Origin: JBBKXR01 sp037969585
GTDB lineage: Bacteria; Verrucomicrobiota; Verrucomicrobiia; Verrucomicrobiales; DEV007
Assembly: GCA_037969585.1 (NCBI GenBank)
Contig: JBBKXR010000191.1
Coordinates: forward strand, 14,639-78,638
Length of the DNA: 64,000 bases
Reading direction: 5' to 3'
Made by a program: the position numbers and the translations under genes. Below, in pieces: positions 35,102-43,955 of the stretch. Under the pieces are notes generated by a model, which saw only the letters and a list, made by a program, of their open reading frames with translations, was not told where the DNA came from and searched no databases. Position 1 is the stretch's first letter. The number at the start of each line of letters is the position of its first letter.

Positions 35102-36409
35102 ATGGACGAGACCAGCGATTCATCCACACCCTACCAATCCCCCTACGCCAACCCCGCTCCGCTCGCTCCGGCTACACCCGAGCTGCGCGAGTATCCGTTC
35201 AGCTTCCACGGCAATGGTGCGGAATATTTCCGGATCTGGATCGTCAATGTCATGCTGACGGCGGTCACTCTGGGGATCTATCTTCCATGGGCCCGGGTGC
35301 GGACCCGCAAATATTTCTACGGCAACACGCTGCTCAATGATCGCACTTTCGACTACCTCGCCAAGCCTACGGCGCTTCTCAAAGGCTACCTGATCGTCAC
35401 CCTCGCGATGATCATCTACAACGTCGTTGGCACCATCAATCCGCTGGCCGCTATCCCGATCATGCTGCTCTACATCTGTGTTGCGCCCTGGCTGATATTT
35501 AAATCGCTACGCTTCAAATGTCACAACTCCGCTTACGCCAATGTGCGCCTGCGTTTTGTCGGATCGCTCAGAGAAAGTTTCGGAATCTACCTTGGCTTTT
35601 TGATACTGATCCTGCTGACCTTCGGCTTGATTATCCCCTACCAGGCCTACCTCAGCAAAAAATACATGTTTGGTAATCTGGCGGTTGGTCAGAGCGAATC
35701 CGAAACCAAAATCGAGCCTGGCAAATTTTACCTCTTTTACCTCGCTTATCTGGTTCCAACTGGACTGGTATTTCTACTCGCGATAATCGCCGCGATGGCA
35801 ATCCCGGTCGCCACCGGGATGCTCGAAAAGGCCAAACAAACTCAAGATGAAAACCGCGCCAGGATTGAGACGGCTGAAGAAGCCCTCGCCCAAATTAGAG
35901 CGGACGATGAAGCCGCAGACGATGCAATCGACAACGATGCCCCACTCACGGCCGCCGACGATCCAGATGACGCCACGATGCTCCCTGACGCGGATGCTGA
36001 CGAGGACGTTGATCCCGAAGACTTCGAAAGTATGGAAGGAGGCTTGTTCGTAATTTTCGTGAGCCTCTACGTGCTGTTTATCTTGCTGAGCATTCTTCTT
36101 CAGCAGTTCGTCTTTGTCCGCACCACGAACTACACGATGACCAACACCACGCTCGGCAGCTGTCGACTGCACAGCGACATGCGCGCTCGAGACATGATCT
36201 GGATCACGGTCAGCAATGTGTTCCTGTGCATCGTCACCGTGGGGATCTTCATTCCGTGGGCGATCGTTCGATTGCGCAAGTACCGCATCGAACACATGAA
36301 ACTGTTCGCCTACGGAGAACTGCAGGACTTCGTCGCCGCCAAGGAAGCCGAACAGGATGCCACCGGCGATGCCGCCGCAGACTTTCTCGACTTTGAACTT
36401 GGCTTTTGA
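35102..36409 (+). CDS. DUF898 (YjgN-like) membrane protein with acidic insertion
   Basis: 435 residues from ATG 35102. The DUF898 signature is visible: YPFSFHGNGAEYFRIWIVNV, TLGIYLPWARVRTRKYFYGN, SLRFKCHNSAYANVRLRFVG and, near the C-terminus, TVGIFIPWAIVRLRKYR. About seven hydrophobic segments are present. Between two of them, around residues 245-315, lies an unusual strongly acidic stretch rich in Asp, Glu and Ala (for example DDAIDND and DADADEDVDPEDFE), not present in E. coli YjgN. The gene is followed by an M48 metallopeptidase gene 17 bp downstream. DUF898 and M48 genes are often paired in bacteria, suggesting a membrane quality-control partnership. Molecular function unknown. Confidence 0.87.
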   Translation: MDETSDSSTPYQSPYANPAPLAPATPELREYPFSFHGNGAEYFRIWIVNVMLTAVTLGIYLPWARVRTRKYFYGNTLLNDRTFDYLAKPTALLKGYLIVTLAMIIYNVVGTINPLAAIPIMLLYICVAPWLIFKSLRFKCHNSAYANVRLRFVGSLRESFGIYLGFLILILLTFGLIIPYQAYLSKKYMFGNLAVGQSESETKIEPGKFYLFYLAYLVPTGLVFLLAIIAAMAIPVATGMLEKAKQTQDENRARIETAEEALAQIRADDEAADDAIDNDAPLTAADDPDDATMLPDADADEDVDPEDFESMEGGLFVIFVSLYVLFILLSILLQQFVFVRTTNYTMTNTTLGSCRLHSDMRARDMIWITVSNVFLCIVTVGIFIPWAIVRLRKYRIEHMKLFAYGELQDFVAAKEAEQDATGDAAADFLDFELGF

Positions 36410-36426
36410 TCGAGCGATAGTCAGTC

Positions 36427-37506
36427 GTGCCAGACCAGTTCACCAGCTTTCAAGCCAGACTCAGCGCCGCCGGCTCCTCGGCGACGCAATTGGTCGACGT
36501 GATTCGCACCACGGCGGATACCTTACGTATAACCGGACCGGATGTAGCCGGTGGATCGATCGAAGTCCCGCTGGGAGAATGTGTTTTTCGCCCACCGCTA
36601 GGTCGTATTCGAAGGGTGATTGAACTTCCCGATGACAGCACTTTGGAGAGTGATGATCTCGAGATCGTCGATCAACTCGGTTCGGCATCGCCCAGCGGCC
36701 ACCGCCAGCGTATGATTCACCACATGGAGAGCAAATGGCAGTGGGTGCTGGCGAGTATCCCCATTCTCATGCTCACCGTCTGGATTGTGTATCGGTTCGG
36801 CATTCCCGCAATGGCCGAGAGCGTCGCCTTCAAACTCCCCGTCTCGACCTTGGTTTCAGCATCAGAGGGAAGCATCAAACTGATGGACAAACTGATGTTC
36901 AACGACAGCGAACTCACCGAGGAACGCCAGGACGAAATCCGCAGAGGTTTCGACGACGTCGTCGCAAAACTCGGCAGCGACGACTACGAGTTCGAACTGC
37001 ATTTTCGCAGTATGAATAAAGTCCCGAATGCCATGGCGCTGCCCTCCGGGGACATCTTCGTCACCGATGCCCTGATCAATAAGGCCGAAGCTGACGAAGA
37101 AATCTTCGCCGTCTTTGCCCACGAATTGACGCACGTCGAACGCCGCCATGGTATGCGCATGGTCCTTCAGGATTCCGGCGTCTTCTTTCTGTCGGCGGTC
37201 ATGCTCGGCGACGTAGCCTCCGCCGGTGCGGCCATATCCGGCGCCCCCGCAGCCTTGGCCAACAGCGGTTACTCGCGCAACTTCGAAAACGAGGCCGACG
37301 CCGGAGCCGCCCATTACTGCGTTGAATGCGGTTGGACCACCTCGCCTATGCAAACCATGTTAAAGCGCATCGCCCCGCCCGGCGGTTCGGCAGTTGCCGG
37401 CTGGATGTCATCCCATCCCGATACCAAGGAACGCGTTCGACGTTTGAAAGAGCTCGAAATCAAGTTGCTCGACAAGCTGCAGAAAGAAAAAGCTGCAGAA
37501 GAGTAA
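36427..37506 (+). CDS. M48-family membrane metallopeptidase
   Basis: 359 residues from a GTG start at 36427. A single membrane segment lies at about residues 106-124. The zinc-binding HELTH motif is at 232-236 (FAHELTHVERRHG), and the third ligand Glu is in NFENEADAGA near residue 287. The substrate region begins PNAMALPSGDIFVTD, as in M48 (HtpX/BepA-like) proteases. The N-terminal about 100 residues are a soluble domain with a Ser/Gly-rich end. The likely role is degradation of misfolded membrane or envelope proteins. It is probably co-transcribed with the DUF898 gene, as seen in other bacteria. Confidence 0.9.
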   Translation: MPDQFTSFQARLSAAGSSATQLVDVIRTTADTLRITGPDVAGGSIEVPLGECVFRPPLGRIRRVIELPDDSTLESDDLEIVDQLGSASPSGHRQRMIHHMESKWQWVLASIPILMLTVWIVYRFGIPAMAESVAFKLPVSTLVSASEGSIKLMDKLMFNDSELTEERQDEIRRGFDDVVAKLGSDDYEFELHFRSMNKVPNAMALPSGDIFVTDALINKAEADEEIFAVFAHELTHVERRHGMRMVLQDSGVFFLSAVMLGDVASAGAAISGAPAALANSGYSRNFENEADAGAAHYCVECGWTTSPMQTMLKRIAPPGGSAVAGWMSSHPDTKERVRRLKELEIKLLDKLQKEKAAEE

Positions 37507-37770
37507 ACGCCTTGAGCAACGGGCAGAATGCCAGCCTTCGCGCAACCGACGACTCGCGGTTATCACCGCGTTCGTCGAATCTTCCAACTCGGCGACATTT
37601 TGCAACTTGTTCGAGTCACAATCGTGATCGGAGAGCTCGCGGGCCACGATCTCACGCAGACAATCGACAAAAACAAACCTGGCCGGCCACGCCAGATCAA
37701 ACCTTAAACAGCAATTCACGAACGCCCCTTCCGGATTGAATTCACGCGCGGTCTCGTCCACCCTACCTCC
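37507..37770. other. Intergenic region without recognised gene
   Basis: 264 bp between the M48 and AvtA-like genes on the same strand. A minus-strand frame (37408-37935) runs through it, but it overlaps both neighbours and its translation matches nothing I recognise. No terminator or RNA was seen. The promoter of the aminotransferase gene probably lies here. Confidence 0.4.
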
Positions 37771-39069
37771 GTGCCAGACAACGCCTCTTACCCGAAAACC
37801 AAGTTCGCAGAAAACCTGACTCGCCGCAGCGGCATCCTCGAACTGATGGATGACCTCGGCGAGGCGATGACCACTGGACGCGACAAAATGCTGATGATGG
37901 GTGGCGGCAACCCAGGCCACATTCCAGCCATGCAAACACTTTGGCGCGAGCGCTTCGCCGAACTGCTGGCCACTCCTGATGTCTTCGATGCAGTTCTAGG
38001 AGACTACGATCAACCGGCCGGCAGTCCGCGTTTTCGTGAAGCCGTTGCCGGATTCTTTCAACGCGAGTTCGACTGGCCGATCACTGCAAAAAATGTCGCC
38101 ATCACCAACGGCGGGCAGACTGCATTCTTCTGCTTGCTCAATCGCTTCGGCGGCCGCATGCCCGATGAAAAATCCCGCCGCCGCATCCTGTTGCCGCTGG
38201 TTCCCGAATACATCGGTTACGCCGATCAGAGCGTCGGCGCCGATTTTTTCGACAGTCGCCGACCTTCGATCGAGCACATCGACGAGCGCACTTTTAAGTA
38301 CCACATCGATTTCGAAAAGCTCACCGTCGCCGACGACATCGGAGCCATCGCAGTGTCCCGCCCGACAAATCCGAGCAGCAACGTACTCACCGATGAAGAA
38401 ATCCAACGCCTCAGCGAACTCGCCCGTGAAAAAGGCGTGCCGCTGATCATCGACAACGCCTACGGCGCTCCCTTTCCCGGAGTCATCTTCGAACCCGTCA
38501 CTCCGATCTGGGACGAGCACATCGTACTCACCCTCAGTCTTTCCAAGCTCGGCCTACCCGGCACCCGCACCGGCATCGTTATCGCCCGCGAAGACATCGC
38601 TGCCGAAGTTTCGGCGATGACCGCCGTCATCAGTCTAGCCAACAACAACGTCGGTCAGGCCATCGCCGCGCCTCTGCTTGAGTCCGGCGAAATCCTGCGG
38701 CTCGCCAACGACATCGTTCGCCCCTTCTACGCCGAAAAATCCACCTCCGCGCGTGCGCTTATCGAACAGCACCTGCCCGCCGACTTACCGTGGCGCGTGC
38801 ACAAAAGCGAGGGCGCGTTTTTCCTTTGGTTGTGGTTCGAGGGTTTACCCATCACTACTCGCGAGCTCTATCGCCGGCTGCGCGACCGGCACACTCTGAT
38901 CGTTCCCGGCGAATATTTTTTCTTCGGTCTCGCCGATTCGGAAGGAGGCGAAGACTGGCCGCACTCGCACGAATGCATCCGCCTCAGCTACACCCAGTCA
39001 CAGGAGACACTGGAACGCGGCATCGCCATTCTCGGCGAGGAAGTCGCCAAAGCTTACTCTGAACGGTAA
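37771..39069 (+). CDS. avtA: Valine--pyruvate aminotransferase-like (AvtA)
   Basis: 432 residues from a GTG start. Fold-type I PLP aminotransferase: GGGNPGHIPAMQTLWRERF at the N-terminus, GDYDQPAGSPRFREAVAGFF, NGGQTAFFCLLNRF, the PEYIGYADQ stretch, NPSSNVLTDEEIQRL, IIDNAYGAPFPG and the PLP-lysine segment TLSLSKLGLPGTRTG. The C-terminus EGAFFLWLWFEGLPI and HECIRLSY contains the carboxylate-binding Arg. The GNPAxIP start and YADQ stretch are characteristic of AvtA, which exchanges the amino group between valine (or alanine) and 2-oxo acids. It ends 5 bp before the convergent DUF2288 gene. Confidence 0.9.
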   Translation: MPDNASYPKTKFAENLTRRSGILELMDDLGEAMTTGRDKMLMMGGGNPGHIPAMQTLWRERFAELLATPDVFDAVLGDYDQPAGSPRFREAVAGFFQREFDWPITAKNVAITNGGQTAFFCLLNRFGGRMPDEKSRRRILLPLVPEYIGYADQSVGADFFDSRRPSIEHIDERTFKYHIDFEKLTVADDIGAIAVSRPTNPSSNVLTDEEIQRLSELAREKGVPLIIDNAYGAPFPGVIFEPVTPIWDEHIVLTLSLSKLGLPGTRTGIVIAREDIAAEVSAMTAVISLANNNVGQAIAAPLLESGEILRLANDIVRPFYAEKSTSARALIEQHLPADLPWRVHKSEGAFFLWLWFEGLPITTRELYRRLRDRHTLIVPGEYFFFGLADSEGGEDWPHSHECIRLSYTQSQETLERGIAILGEEVAKAYSER

Positions 39070-39074
39070 GCCGC

Positions 39075-39455
39075 TCAGCAATCGACAGCCACTGGCTGGA
39101 TCAGCACAAATGGCGTCACCACCAACGCCAGAAACTTGGCGTTCTCCGCTTCCCAATATTGCGCATGCGCTGGCCCCGGCTGAATGATGTCGCCGTTCCC
39201 CTTCCACGCCAGCACCGACTCCGTCTTGTCTTCGGTAAAAGCACGCCCGACCTCAGCGAGATCCAGAGACGGATCAACGAACAGAACTGCACCGATCTCG
39301 TAAGGCTTCTTCAGGTACTCCCACCCGACTTCACCGGTATATTTCGCCAGTTTATCATCAACGTTGCCGTCATCTTCGCCGAGCATGCCATAGCGCATCA
39401 CTTCCGGCTCATCCGCTTCGGATTCACCGCCACTATTCGCGTCGGGTAAGATCAT
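39075..39455 (-). CDS. DUF2288 family protein
   Basis: 126 residues from ATG 39455. The DUF2288 pattern is clear in the last 90 residues: DKLAKYTGEVGWEYLKK, GAVLFVDPSLDLAEVGRAFT, EDKTESVLAWKGNGDI and FLALVVTPFVLIQP. The N-terminal 38 residues are an acidic extension (GGESEADEPEVMR). No function is known for the family. It follows the D-threonine aldolase-like gene by 37 bp on the same strand. The frame is open to 39554, but that part overlaps the upstream gene. Confidence 0.83.
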   Translation of the reverse strand: MILPDANSGGESEADEPEVMRYGMLGEDDGNVDDKLAKYTGEVGWEYLKKPYEIGAVLFVDPSLDLAEVGRAFTEDKTESVLAWKGNGDIIQPGPAHAQYWEAENAKFLALVVTPFVLIQPVAVDC

Positions 39456-39492
39456 GACTACAGCCTTAACGGCCACTTGCTGACGCTCGCAG

Positions 39493-40623
39493 CTACACCG
39501 TGATTCGACGATTGCGCGCGTGAATGGTCCAGCGCTCGCCGGTAGCACGACCATCTTCTATGACTACCGCTTCCTGATGCAGGGCGACGGTCGGACAGAT
39601 GTGCCACGGCATGCCGTATACAACATCGCCGACCTGCAAGAGTTCTCGAGCGTCCAAAGCATCGTCCGGAAATTCCATTACTAAATGCTCTTCACTCTGC
39701 CCCACCGGCTGGGCGGCTTCGGGAAAATTCAGCAAACGCACCCGACGCTCGATCGGATTCTCAGCCGAAACCGACTTGTGACCGAGATCGATGCAGACAT
39801 GATTCCGCCCGGGCTTGCTGATGATTCGACCGAGCAGCACCGTCGCCGGCACAAACTCCAGATCGGGAAATTTCGTGCCGTAACCGTCATCCCAAAACAG
39901 CGTGGTACCGGGACTGCACTGCCAACCTTTTTGCGCTGAGTGGAGACCAAAGGTAGGTGAACCACCACCGACAATCAGTGGTGGCTTCAAACCGTCTGAA
40001 TCAAGATCGGCGACGAATTTTTCAAAAACCGTGAAGGCATCATCGAATGCCGCCTGCCGCTTATCGAGTCCCGGATCGTGAATGTGGCCATCGTAAACGT
40101 GCAGACCACCCCACACTCCGGCGTCGTTCAGTTGCTGACACAACGCTGCCGCCTCGTCGCCGACTTCGATTCCGGTTCGGTGCATACCACAATCGATATC
40201 AACAAACACACACACCCGATCCTTGGCGTCGGCCGCAGTGATAGCGTCGGCGATCGCCGTCGCGATCGACGAGTCATCGGTCAGGCAGGAAAACCGGCAG
40301 TCGGAATATTTTTCTGCGAGAGCGATCAGACGAGCAATGTTCGGGCCGACCGCTTGATAGGCGAGCAATACGTCAGCGGCGCCGCCTTGAGCGGTCATTT
40401 CCGCTTCGGCGATGGTCGCGCATTTGAACTGGGTAATGCCTTCGGCTACCTGCAGGCGCACGACTTCCGCGAGCTTGTGGGTTTTGACGTGCGGCCGTAA
40501 CCGCGAGACATCGCCACCGACGCTGGCGATCATCGTTGCAATGTTAGCCTTGACCCGATCCGGCCAAACCAGCAGGGCTGGCGAGGCAACTTCAGCGACG
40601 TTTTCAACTTCGTACCAGCTCAT
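39493..40623 (-). CDS. D-threonine aldolase / D-serine dehydratase-like PLP enzyme
   Basis: 376 residues. Fold-type III PLP enzyme: TPALLVWPDR-like start (ASPALLVWPDRV), the PLP-lysine motif RPHVKTHK near residues 43-50, FKCATIAEAE, VFVDIDCGMHRTG, HVYDGHIHDPG, a phosphate-binding GGGSPTFGLHS and the C-terminal PWHICPTVALH. The H-x-C pair in the last motif matches the metal-binding pair of eukaryotic-type D-serine dehydratases, while characterised D-threonine aldolases use H-x-D. Either cleavage of a D-3-hydroxyamino acid or dehydration is possible. A RidA gene lies immediately upstream (5-bp gap), fitting an enzyme that releases reactive enamines. Confidence 0.85.
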   Translation of the reverse strand: MSWYEVENVAEVASPALLVWPDRVKANIATMIASVGGDVSRLRPHVKTHKLAEVVRLQVAEGITQFKCATIAEAEMTAQGGAADVLLAYQAVGPNIARLIALAEKYSDCRFSCLTDDSSIATAIADAITAADAKDRVCVFVDIDCGMHRTGIEVGDEAAALCQQLNDAGVWGGLHVYDGHIHDPGLDKRQAAFDDAFTVFEKFVADLDSDGLKPPLIVGGGSPTFGLHSAQKGWQCSPGTTLFWDDGYGTKFPDLEFVPATVLLGRIISKPGRNHVCIDLGHKSVSAENPIERRVRLLNFPEAAQPVGQSEEHLVMEFPDDALDARELLQVGDVVYGMPWHICPTVALHQEAVVIEDGRATGERWTIHARNRRITV

Positions 40624-40628
40624 AATTT

Positions 40629-41093
40629 TCAGTCTGAAAGTTCGATGATCACTTCGATTTCCACCGGGATGTTGCCGGGCAGAACACTGGTGCCCAACGC
40701 ACTTCGCGCGCCAACACCATTTACTTCGCCGAACACATCACGCATCAGTTCGCTGTAGCCATTGATGACCAACGGTTGTTGGATAAAGTCGTCGGTCGAG
40801 TTGACCAGTGCGAGGCTTTTGATGATTCTTTTGACGCGATTCAGGCTGCCCAGGTGCGCGTGCATGGTCGACAACAGTGCCAACCCGGTTTGCCGCGCGG
40901 CGGCCTTCGCGCCTTCGAGATCGATGTCTTCACCAACGCGACCCGTGATGTAGGTTTCGTCATCGAGCAAGGGTCCGTGCCCTGACACGTAGGCGATGTT
41001 ACCGACGACGACGATCGGCTGGTAAACGCCACCCGGTGGTGGCGGTGGTGGTAGTTTCAGTCCCAGTTCCTGGATTCTCGCTTCGGCGCTCAT
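40629..41093 (-). CDS. RidA family protein (second paralogue)
   Basis: 154 residues from ATG 41093. The sequence carries RidA-fold stretches IVVVGNIAYVSGHGPLLDDE, AARQTGLALLSTMHAHLGSL and the C-terminal GARSALGTSVLPGNIPVEIEV. The Arg in GARSALG occupies the region of the RidA catalytic Arg, but the motif differs from PARATVEV, so this belongs to a divergent Rid subfamily and enamine-hydrolase activity is not assured. A proline stretch PPPPPPGG occurs at about residue 15. It precedes the D-threonine aldolase-like gene by 5 bp, so the two are likely co-transcribed and functionally linked. Confidence 0.88.
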   Translation of the reverse strand: MSAEARIQELGLKLPPPPPPGGVYQPIVVVGNIAYVSGHGPLLDDETYITGRVGEDIDLEGAKAAARQTGLALLSTMHAHLGSLNRVKRIIKSLALVNSTDDFIQQPLVINGYSELMRDVFGEVNGVGARSALGTSVLPGNIPVEIEVIIELSD

Positions 41094-41165
41094 AATGCTG
41101 GTAGATAGCGGAGACCACGCCGCCGGTCGACCGCTTTTTTTCCGCAACGACGCCGGTCGCTCCAG

Positions 41166-43082
41166 CTAGTCCTTGCCAAACTGCCCTTCGCAAAGGAGCC
41201 GGTAGAACCCGCGGCCTTCGTAAAGCTCCTTGTGGCTTCCCCGCTCGGCGACTTTGCCATCACGCAATACGAGAATTTTGTCCATCGCTCGCGTGGTGGT
41301 CATTCGAGTAGCGACGACAATCGCTGTGCGGCCTTTTATCAAAGCTTCTTCGACGCTGCTGAGTGAGCGTTCGGCAATGCCTTCGGATTCCCCTTTCGTG
41401 GTGGGCTTTTCAACAATCTGAGTCGCCGGAGCATCGATGAAGACGATCGGTGGATCTCCCAAAAAGACTCGCGCCAGCGCGATGCGACGCCTTTGCTCCG
41501 CCGATAAACGGAGCCCGCGCTCAGAAGAACCGGCAAAATTTGTGCCACCAATACCGCTAGCCAAAGCGGTAGCTAATCCATCTTGCAACGATTCGATGAA
41601 CGGCAGGGCACCGGCCTTTTCCACCGCCTCCCGAATTTCCATCACCGAAGCGTTCGGTCGACCGTAGCCAATGTTCTCGGCCAATGTCCCGGAAAACAAA
41701 TAGGTCTCTGCGGGAACCCAACCTATTTGGCTGCGCAACCACGATAAAGGGTAGTCGCTCAACGGGCGATCATCGATCTCAACACTGCCTGACCGCAGCG
41801 TATAATAGCCGAGGATGAGGTGCGCGAGCGCGGTTTTCCCGGAACCCGGTGGGCCGACGACGGCAATTTTTCCGCCCGGCAGAATCGCCAGACTGAGCGA
41901 ATCGATAACTAACTGGTCTGGCTCGTCCGGATAAGCGAACGATGCTTTGCTGATGTTGAGCCGGCCATCCAGCCGCTCACGCGAGCCCGGCATGAATTTT
42001 CCGGAATCGAGACGCTCCGCCGACTCGGCAAATAGAGTATCCAATCGCCTCGCCGCTCGGGAAGCGGCAGCCAGACGACACAAGCTTTTTGCGAGCTGAC
42101 GCAATGCCGCTCCCGCGATGGCCAAAAGGATAACCAAGGCCGTGAATTCGCCGGCCAAAAAGCTCTCGTCGCTCACGGCCGTTGCGCCGAGCCACCAGAG
42201 ATAAATCACCAGTCCCAACAGCGCCAAACTACCAACAGCCATGACTGCCATTTCCCTGCCTGCCGAGCGCATCGCACCGCTGAGGAGAGTCTCAACCCGA
42301 TGCCTGAAGCGGGTTCGTTCGTGGGTTTCGTTGCCAAAGGCCTTTACCGTCGCCAGCCCGTCGATAGCTTCCCTGACCGCTGGAGCAACCGCTGACAAAT
42401 CGCAATCACCGTGGGTCACGGTTGCTTTTTTTGCCAGCAACCAAACGGCGATAGCCCAACCCGCGCCAAGAGCCAGTGCAATCCCGACCACCGGTCCGGC
42501 AAGTTCTGGTGCGACGTTGAACATCAAAATTGCGGTCACTAAAACCAGCAATGCACACTTCAAAGCGAAGAGAAGATCTCGAGTCCAGGCACGGCGGATG
42601 CGACTGAGATCTTCGACGACGTTCGCGTCGATGGCTCGCGCTTGTGATCCTGCGAAAAATGCCATTGGCTGCGATACGAGCTGGGCGAAAACTTTTTTGC
42701 TCAAGCCTGCGGTGGCCTTTTCACCGATCTGCACCATCCACAGCCGCTCGAAATACCTACAGGTGACGAGCAGCAATGCCGCAAGAGACAAAAACACCGC
42801 CATTTCCCTCGCGTCCCGTCCGACAGCCCAGCTAACCACTCCCCCGTCCGGTGTCGCCAGCGCCAAATCGGCCAACCGTGCGAATGCGAAAACGAAAAAC
42901 AATCCCAGCGCGATTTCAAAGAAGAGCAATGCCACCGATGCAATGAGCTTCCCGCGAGCCGCTATCGCAAACTCACGAAACTGCCTCAGCAGCAGTCTGA
43001 AGTCAGCGAACATCGCGCTCATCCTCGACCGACTGCCATCGTGTGCTTCGTTTTCCTTTAATTTTTCGTCGCCGTTCCCCAT
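41166..43082 (-). CDS. ABC exporter-type protein with degenerate nucleotide-binding domain
   Basis: 638 residues: a six-segment ABC exporter membrane domain (about residues 25-350) fused to a C-terminal nucleotide-binding domain. Walker A is intact (GPPGSGKTAL near residue 410). The other catalytic elements are altered. The Q-loop Gln is Ala near residue 458 (WVPAETYLFSGT against the usual VPQDTFLFSGT). The signature is LSAEQ near 526 instead of LSGGQ. Walker B ends in Asp-Ala near 551 (VFIDAPAT) instead of Asp-Glu. The H-loop His is Thr near 592 (VVATRMTTT against IAHRLST). A roughly 17-residue insertion follows Walker B. It likely binds but does not efficiently hydrolyse ATP, possibly acting with a partner. 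It lies divergently from the LolA-type gene. Confidence 0.88.
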   Translation of the reverse strand: MGNGDEKLKENEAHDGSRSRMSAMFADFRLLLRQFREFAIAARGKLIASVALLFFEIALGLFFVFAFARLADLALATPDGGVVSWAVGRDAREMAVFLSLAALLLVTCRYFERLWMVQIGEKATAGLSKKVFAQLVSQPMAFFAGSQARAIDANVVEDLSRIRRAWTRDLLFALKCALLVLVTAILMFNVAPELAGPVVGIALALGAGWAIAVWLLAKKATVTHGDCDLSAVAPAVREAIDGLATVKAFGNETHERTRFRHRVETLLSGAMRSAGREMAVMAVGSLALLGLVIYLWWLGATAVSDESFLAGEFTALVILLAIAGAALRQLAKSLCRLAAASRAARRLDTLFAESAERLDSGKFMPGSRERLDGRLNISKASFAYPDEPDQLVIDSLSLAILPGGKIAVVGPPGSGKTALAHLILGYYTLRSGSVEIDDRPLSDYPLSWLRSQIGWVPAETYLFSGTLAENIGYGRPNASVMEIREAVEKAGALPFIESLQDGLATALASGIGGTNFAGSSERGLRLSAEQRRRIALARVFLGDPPIVFIDAPATQIVEKPTTKGESEGIAERSLSSVEEALIKGRTAIVVATRMTTTRAMDKILVLRDGKVAERGSHKELYEGRGFYRLLCEGQFGKD

Positions 43083-43227
43083 TGATTGCGACTCTAAGCC
43101 CCACGCACGTCAAAATGCAATCCCGCCCGGCTGAGATTTCCCAAAAAACGAATTCGCACTCGGCACTCATTCCGCCTTTAGTCGACTAGCAGGTCCGCAT
43201 ATAAAAGCCCCCCCAATCCTCGCATTC

Positions 43228-43944
43228 ATGAAAAACTCACTCTTTTCCCGCTCATCGTCTAGCTACTCACACGCGAAGCATAATAGACTCGCAGCGCTGG
43301 CTCTCAGCCTCGCTGCCGTCATTGTCGCGCAGACCCTACCTACCGCTCACGCTGACCCCAATCTGGAACCGTTGAAACGCTGGCTGACATTTCAGAGTGG
43401 CATCGACACGCTGAAAACCAACTTTGTCCAGGATCGTAAGTTGAAAACCATGCGCCATCCGTTTCGGGATGAAGGCACATTTTGGCTCGACCATCCCAAC
43501 CGCTTCCGCTGGCAAATCGATGGCGACCCGCCAAAAATGATCGCGATCCGGGACAAGAATACGATCACGCTGCTCAAGCCTGACAAAAAAGAAGCCGAAC
43601 AGGTTACCGCCGGCAGCGGTGCCTCTCCCGCTCTCGATTTTCTCGCTGAAGGCTTCCCGCGCAGTCTCGATGCTCTGCTGAAAAAATTCACGGTCACAGA
43701 AATGAAGCAGACCAAGGAATCCTGGGAGGCGCATCTTAAACCCAAGGATGCCGAAACCGCCCGCACCCTGAGCAAAATAACGTTTTTTATTGATCCCGAA
43801 AGTTTCTACCTCCAGGGCTTTGAGCTGAATCTAAAAGACGGCTCCAACATTCGCACCTACTTCACTCGCCAAGTCTACAATGAGGCGGTCGATGCCAGCT
43901 TGTTCAAGGTCGACCTCAACGGCTATACGGTGGAGAGAAAATAG
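43228..43944 (+). CDS. LolA-like outer-membrane lipoprotein carrier protein
   Basis: 238 residues with a long signal region (about 1-42, hydrophobic LAALALSLAAVIVAQTL, then THADPN). The mature part resembles LolA: FQSGIDTLKTNFVQDRKLKT, EGTFWLDHPNRFRWQIDGDP, ALDFLAEGFP and FFIDPESFYLQGFELNLKDG. LolA-type proteins shuttle lipids or lipoproteins through the periplasm, and homologues occur in aryl-polyene and similar pigment clusters where they are thought to help move the product outward. The gene leads the pathway cluster, 11 bp before the FabZ-like gene. The start is the first ATG after the 145-bp divergent gap. Confidence 0.85.
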   Translation: MKNSLFSRSSSSYSHAKHNRLAALALSLAAVIVAQTLPTAHADPNLEPLKRWLTFQSGIDTLKTNFVQDRKLKTMRHPFRDEGTFWLDHPNRFRWQIDGDPPKMIAIRDKNTITLLKPDKKEAEQVTAGSGASPALDFLAEGFPRSLDALLKKFTVTEMKQTKESWEAHLKPKDAETARTLSKITFFIDPESFYLQGFELNLKDGSNIRTYFTRQVYNEAVDASLFKVDLNGYTVERK

Positions 43945-43955
43945 CTCGCTAGCCT

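Noticed and set aside
37408..37935. Minus-strand frame covering the 264-bp gap before the AvtA-like gene
   Set aside because: Overlaps both neighbouring genes and resembles no family I know, so it is treated as non-coding.
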